This document shows, piece after piece, positions 6,050 to 7,783 of a stretch of DNA of 7,783 nucleotides. Within the stretch, counting starts at the first letter, position 1. Every line of letters begins with the position of its first letter. The notes beneath the pieces were generated by a model, which searched no databases, had not been told where the DNA came from, and saw nothing but the letters and a program-made list of their open reading frames with translations. This stretch comes from Bacteroidales bacterium. GTDB taxonomy: Bacteria > Bacteroidota > Bacteroidia > Bacteroidales > DTU049. The stretch spans positions 1-7,783 of the forward strand of contig JAHDSP010000434.1 in NCBI GenBank assembly GCA_018432645.1, written 5' to 3'. The position numbers were made by a program, and so were the translations under genes.

Positions 6050-6334
6050 ATGGATTTTGATGTATTAATCTCTGAAATAGAAATAAAAATCAGGGAGGTA
6101 ATGCTACAAAATCGTGAGTTAAAAGATGCTGTGACAAATTTTAAAAAAGAAAATGAGTCGCTTGGTAGAGAAATTATTGAGTTAAAGAATGAATTAATGA
6201 ATAAAGATAAAGAAATAATAAATATAAAAGTATCTAAAATAATTAAAGAAAAAGGCGCCAGTGACCAAGCAACTCGTTATATCAAAAAGATGATAAATCG
6301 TATTGATAAATGTATAGCAATGTTAAAAGAGTAA
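6050..6334 (+). CDS. Small coiled-coil protein encoded before zapA, possibly a Z-ring partner
   Basis: This is a 94-residue cytoplasmic protein without a signal peptide or membrane segment. Residues 5-58 are a continuous heptad-rich coiled coil (LISEIEIKIREVML, LKDAVTNFKKENESL, IIELKNELMNKDKEI). A short basic hinge (about 60-75) and a compact C-terminal helix ending IDKCIAMLKE follow. Proteins with this C-terminus stand just before zapA in many Bacteroidota, as I recall. The size, coiled coil and position recall E. coli ZapB, which binds ZapA and stabilises the FtsZ ring, but no sequence relation is evident and the role is inference. The zapA start codon follows its stop after six bases. It is the first gene of the rightward unit. 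Confidence 0.72.
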   Translation: MDFDVLISEIEIKIREVMLQNRELKDAVTNFKKENESLGREIIELKNELMNKDKEIINIKVSKIIKEKGASDQATRYIKKMINRIDKCIAMLKE

Positions 6335-6340
6335 GGTGAA

Positions 6341-6628
6341 ATGGAGGAAACTATTAATATTAATGTCAGTCTAGGTGGCATAGCCATACCTCTAAAAGTT
6401 AATGTAAGTGATGAAGCTAATATTAGAAAAATAGTAAAAGCTTTAGATGAGCAATTAACGATATACTCACGCAAATATACTGGACAAAGCCTACAAACTC
6501 TTTTATCAATGCTGCTAATAGAGCAGGCTATTACTTTATCAAAATTACAACAAGAACATCTTTTTGTAGAGGAGGAATTAGGTGGTAGATTGGAGCAAAT
6601 ATTATCTTTATTTGATACAGAAGTGTGA
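6341..6628 (+). CDS. zapA: Cell division protein ZapA
   Basis: ZapA cross-links FtsZ filaments at midcell and so promotes Z-ring assembly. The 95-residue length is typical. The N-terminal globular part (ININVSLGGIAIPLKVN, 4-20) gives the beta strands found in the family, followed by the helix NIRKIVKALDEQLTIYSRKY (27-46). Residues 50-90 form the long helix used for dimer and tetramer coiled-coil contacts, including LLSMLLIEQAITLSKLQ (54-70). The sequence AAGGTGA (6333-6339), overlapping the upstream stop, could act as a weak ribosome-binding site, though it is very close to the ATG. Position between a coiled-coil gene and rny is the usual Bacteroidota arrangement and supports the call. Confidence 0.87.
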   Translation: MEETININVSLGGIAIPLKVNVSDEANIRKIVKALDEQLTIYSRKYTGQSLQTLLSMLLIEQAITLSKLQQEHLFVEEELGGRLEQILSLFDTEV

Positions 6629-6696
6629 GTCTTATTGTTTTACACTTTACTCACCTCCCCATATTGTCATAGCATTCTAAAAACTGTTTTTTTTTT
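6625..6696 (+). other. Structured segment and T-run between zapA and rny
   Basis: Two short perfect stems overlap here: AAGTGT/ACACTT (6621-6626, 6642-6647) and GTGAGT/ACTCAC (6625-6630, 6649-6654). They share bases 6625-6626, so they are alternatives, or, with the shared bases given up, an H-type pseudoknot. A C-rich CCTCCCC (6654-6660) and a long T-run (6685-6696) follow. It could be a weak terminator, an attenuator for rny, or the end of a small RNA. The rest of the gap to 6757 is A/T only with no clear TAnnTTTG. Confidence 0.4.
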
Positions 6697-6757
6697 TAAT
6701 TTAAAATTTTTGAAATAAATTAAAAAAATAAATTAACTAACTAAAAAATATAAAACT

Positions 6758-7783
6758 ATGACAAATGTAGTGGTATTGGTGATAGAAATAGCTGTAATAG
6801 CTATTGGCATAGCAGCTTGGTATTTCATAATTAAGCGAAATGCTTTAAAAAAACGTGATAAAATATTACAAGATGCTCAAAAACAAGCTGAAGTATTGAA
6901 ACAAGAAAAAATACTCGAGGCTAAAGAAAAATCTCTTCAATATAAAACAAGAGCTGAAGAGGAAATACAACAAAAAACAAAAAAACTTGATGCTTTAGAA
7001 AATAAACTTTTGCAGCAAAATCTCGTGATTAAGCAAAAAAATGATGAGTTACAAAAGAAAATTAAAGAGTATAATCAACAAAAAGAACAATTAATCAAAG
7101 ATCAAGCTTCTCTGAATGAAAAAATCGAAAAAACTAATGTAACTCTAAAAGCATATCAAGAACAATTAGAGAGAATTGCTGGATTAACTGCTGAACAAGC
7201 TCGTGCAGAACTGATAGAGTCGATGAAAGAAGATGCTAGAATCCAAGTGAGTAATTATGTTAAAAATCTCGTAGATGAAGCTCGTATGCAAGCAGAAGAT
7301 GAATCTAAAAAAATAATTATTGAAACTATTCAACGTACAGCTACTGAGTATTCATCTGAAGCTGCTGTAAGCACTTTCCCTATTTCTGGTGATGATATGA
7401 AAGGAAGAATTATCGGAAGAGATGGTAGAAATATTAAAACTTTAGAAGCCACTACTGGAGTAGAAATAATCATTGATGATACACCAGATTTGATTATTTT
7501 GTCTTCTTTTGATCCAGTTAGGCGAGAAATAGCTAGATTATCCCTAGAAATGCTAGTAGCTGATGGACGTATACAACCTGCTCGTATAGAAGAAGTAGTA
7601 GCTAAAGTGAAAAAACAAATCGAGCAAGAAATTATGAAAGTAGGTAAAGATACCCTCATAGATCTTGGCATCACTAATATGCATCCAGATTTGATTCGCT
7701 TAGTTGGTAAAATGAAATACCGTACTTCTTTTGGGCAAAATCTCCTTGCACATAGTAAAGAAGTAGCTCTGATGTCTGCTACT
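6758..7783 (+). CDS. rny: Ribonuclease Y, N-terminal part (cut by the window edge)
   Basis: RNase Y is a membrane-anchored endoribonuclease that starts mRNA decay. The ATG at 6758 opens 342 codons that run in frame to the last base. An N-terminal membrane helix (residues 3-25) precedes a long charged coiled coil (about 28-190). A KH RNA-binding domain follows, with the signature [20 protein letters not shown] (216-235). The start of the HD domain is reached, with [14 protein letters not shown] (324-337), where H332 is the first metal ligand. The catalytic HD pair and the rest (about 180 residues by family length near 520) lie beyond the window. The membrane helix directly after the start fixes the start choice. 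Its distance from zapA (129 bases) means it may have its own promoter or share the zapA transcript. Confidence 0.95.
   Translation, partial: MTNVVVLVIEIAVIAIGIAAWYFIIKRNALKKRDKILQDAQKQAEVLKQEKILEAKEKSLQYKTRAEEEIQQKTKKLDALENKLLQQNLVIKQKNDELQKKIKEYNQQKEQLIKDQASLNEKIEKTNVTLKAYQEQLERIAGLTAEQARAELIESMKEDARIQVSNYVKNLVDEARMQAEDESKKIIIETIQRTATEYSSEAAVSTFPISGDDMKGRIIGRDGRNIKTLEATTGVEIIIDDTPDLIILSSFDPVRREIARLSLEMLVADGRIQPARIEEVVAKVKKQIEQEIMKVGKDTLIDLGITNMHPDLIRLVGKMKYRTSFGQNLLAHSKEVALMSAT

Noticed and set aside
6629..6757. A full 6S RNA gene
   Set aside because: The gap is 129 bases, shorter than usual 6S RNA, and more than half is unstructured A/T; no closing stem with a large central bubble was found, so it is kept only as a question in the findings.
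7330..7674. Open frame of 114 codons on the minus strand inside rny
   Set aside because: The opposite strand encodes the KH domain of RNase Y with its full signature; the antisense translation is serine- and isoleucine-rich without a family pattern.

Overview
The window is a very AT-rich (by eye), densely coded stretch of a bacterial chromosome, most likely from a member of the Bacteroidota. Four things point there. A sigma-54-type activator, an LptE-type lipoprotein and a small TPR-like protein lie in the order typical of that phylum. So do a short coiled-coil protein, ZapA and RNase Y. Three transcription-unit starts carry TAnnTTTG, the Bacteroidota -7 promoter element, and most genes lack a clear Shine-Dalgarno sequence. 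One protein is a secreted GIN-type (DUF2807-like) adhesin, a family common in this phylum. The genus cannot be told from the sequence. No rRNA, tRNA, CRISPR array, transposase or phage gene is visible.

Layout. Bases 1-398 hold no gene. They carry a cluster of palindromes: a long hairpin at the edge (2-48), two REP-like units facing each other (72-118 and 127-170), and one copy of a dispersed hairpin repeat (196-255). A two-gene unit follows: a class III PLP aminotransferase (399-1577) overlapping a guanine deaminase gene (1574-2050) by four bases. After an 89-base gap with a perfect 11-bp inverted repeat comes a second unit: the sigma-54-type regulator (2140-3405), lptE (3402-3905, again overlapping by four bases) and a TPR-like protein (3909-4436). 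Bases 4437-5003 are AT-rich non-coding DNA with a second copy of the dispersed repeat. A secreted, membrane-anchored beta-helix protein is read leftward (5004-5885). Divergently, a third unit is read rightward: coiled-coil protein (6050-6334), zapA (6341-6628) and the first 342 codons of rny, which the window edge cuts.

How they work together. The second unit links a transcription activator to outer-membrane LPS transport. The third links Z-ring assembly to the membrane-bound endoribonuclease that starts mRNA decay. The first couples nitrogen transfer from an amino donor with release of ammonia from guanine. These are core housekeeping functions in ordinary order. The less ordinary material is the palindromic repeats, the 19-residue ladder in the secreted protein, the near-leaderless promoter arrangement, and the structured gap between zapA and rny.
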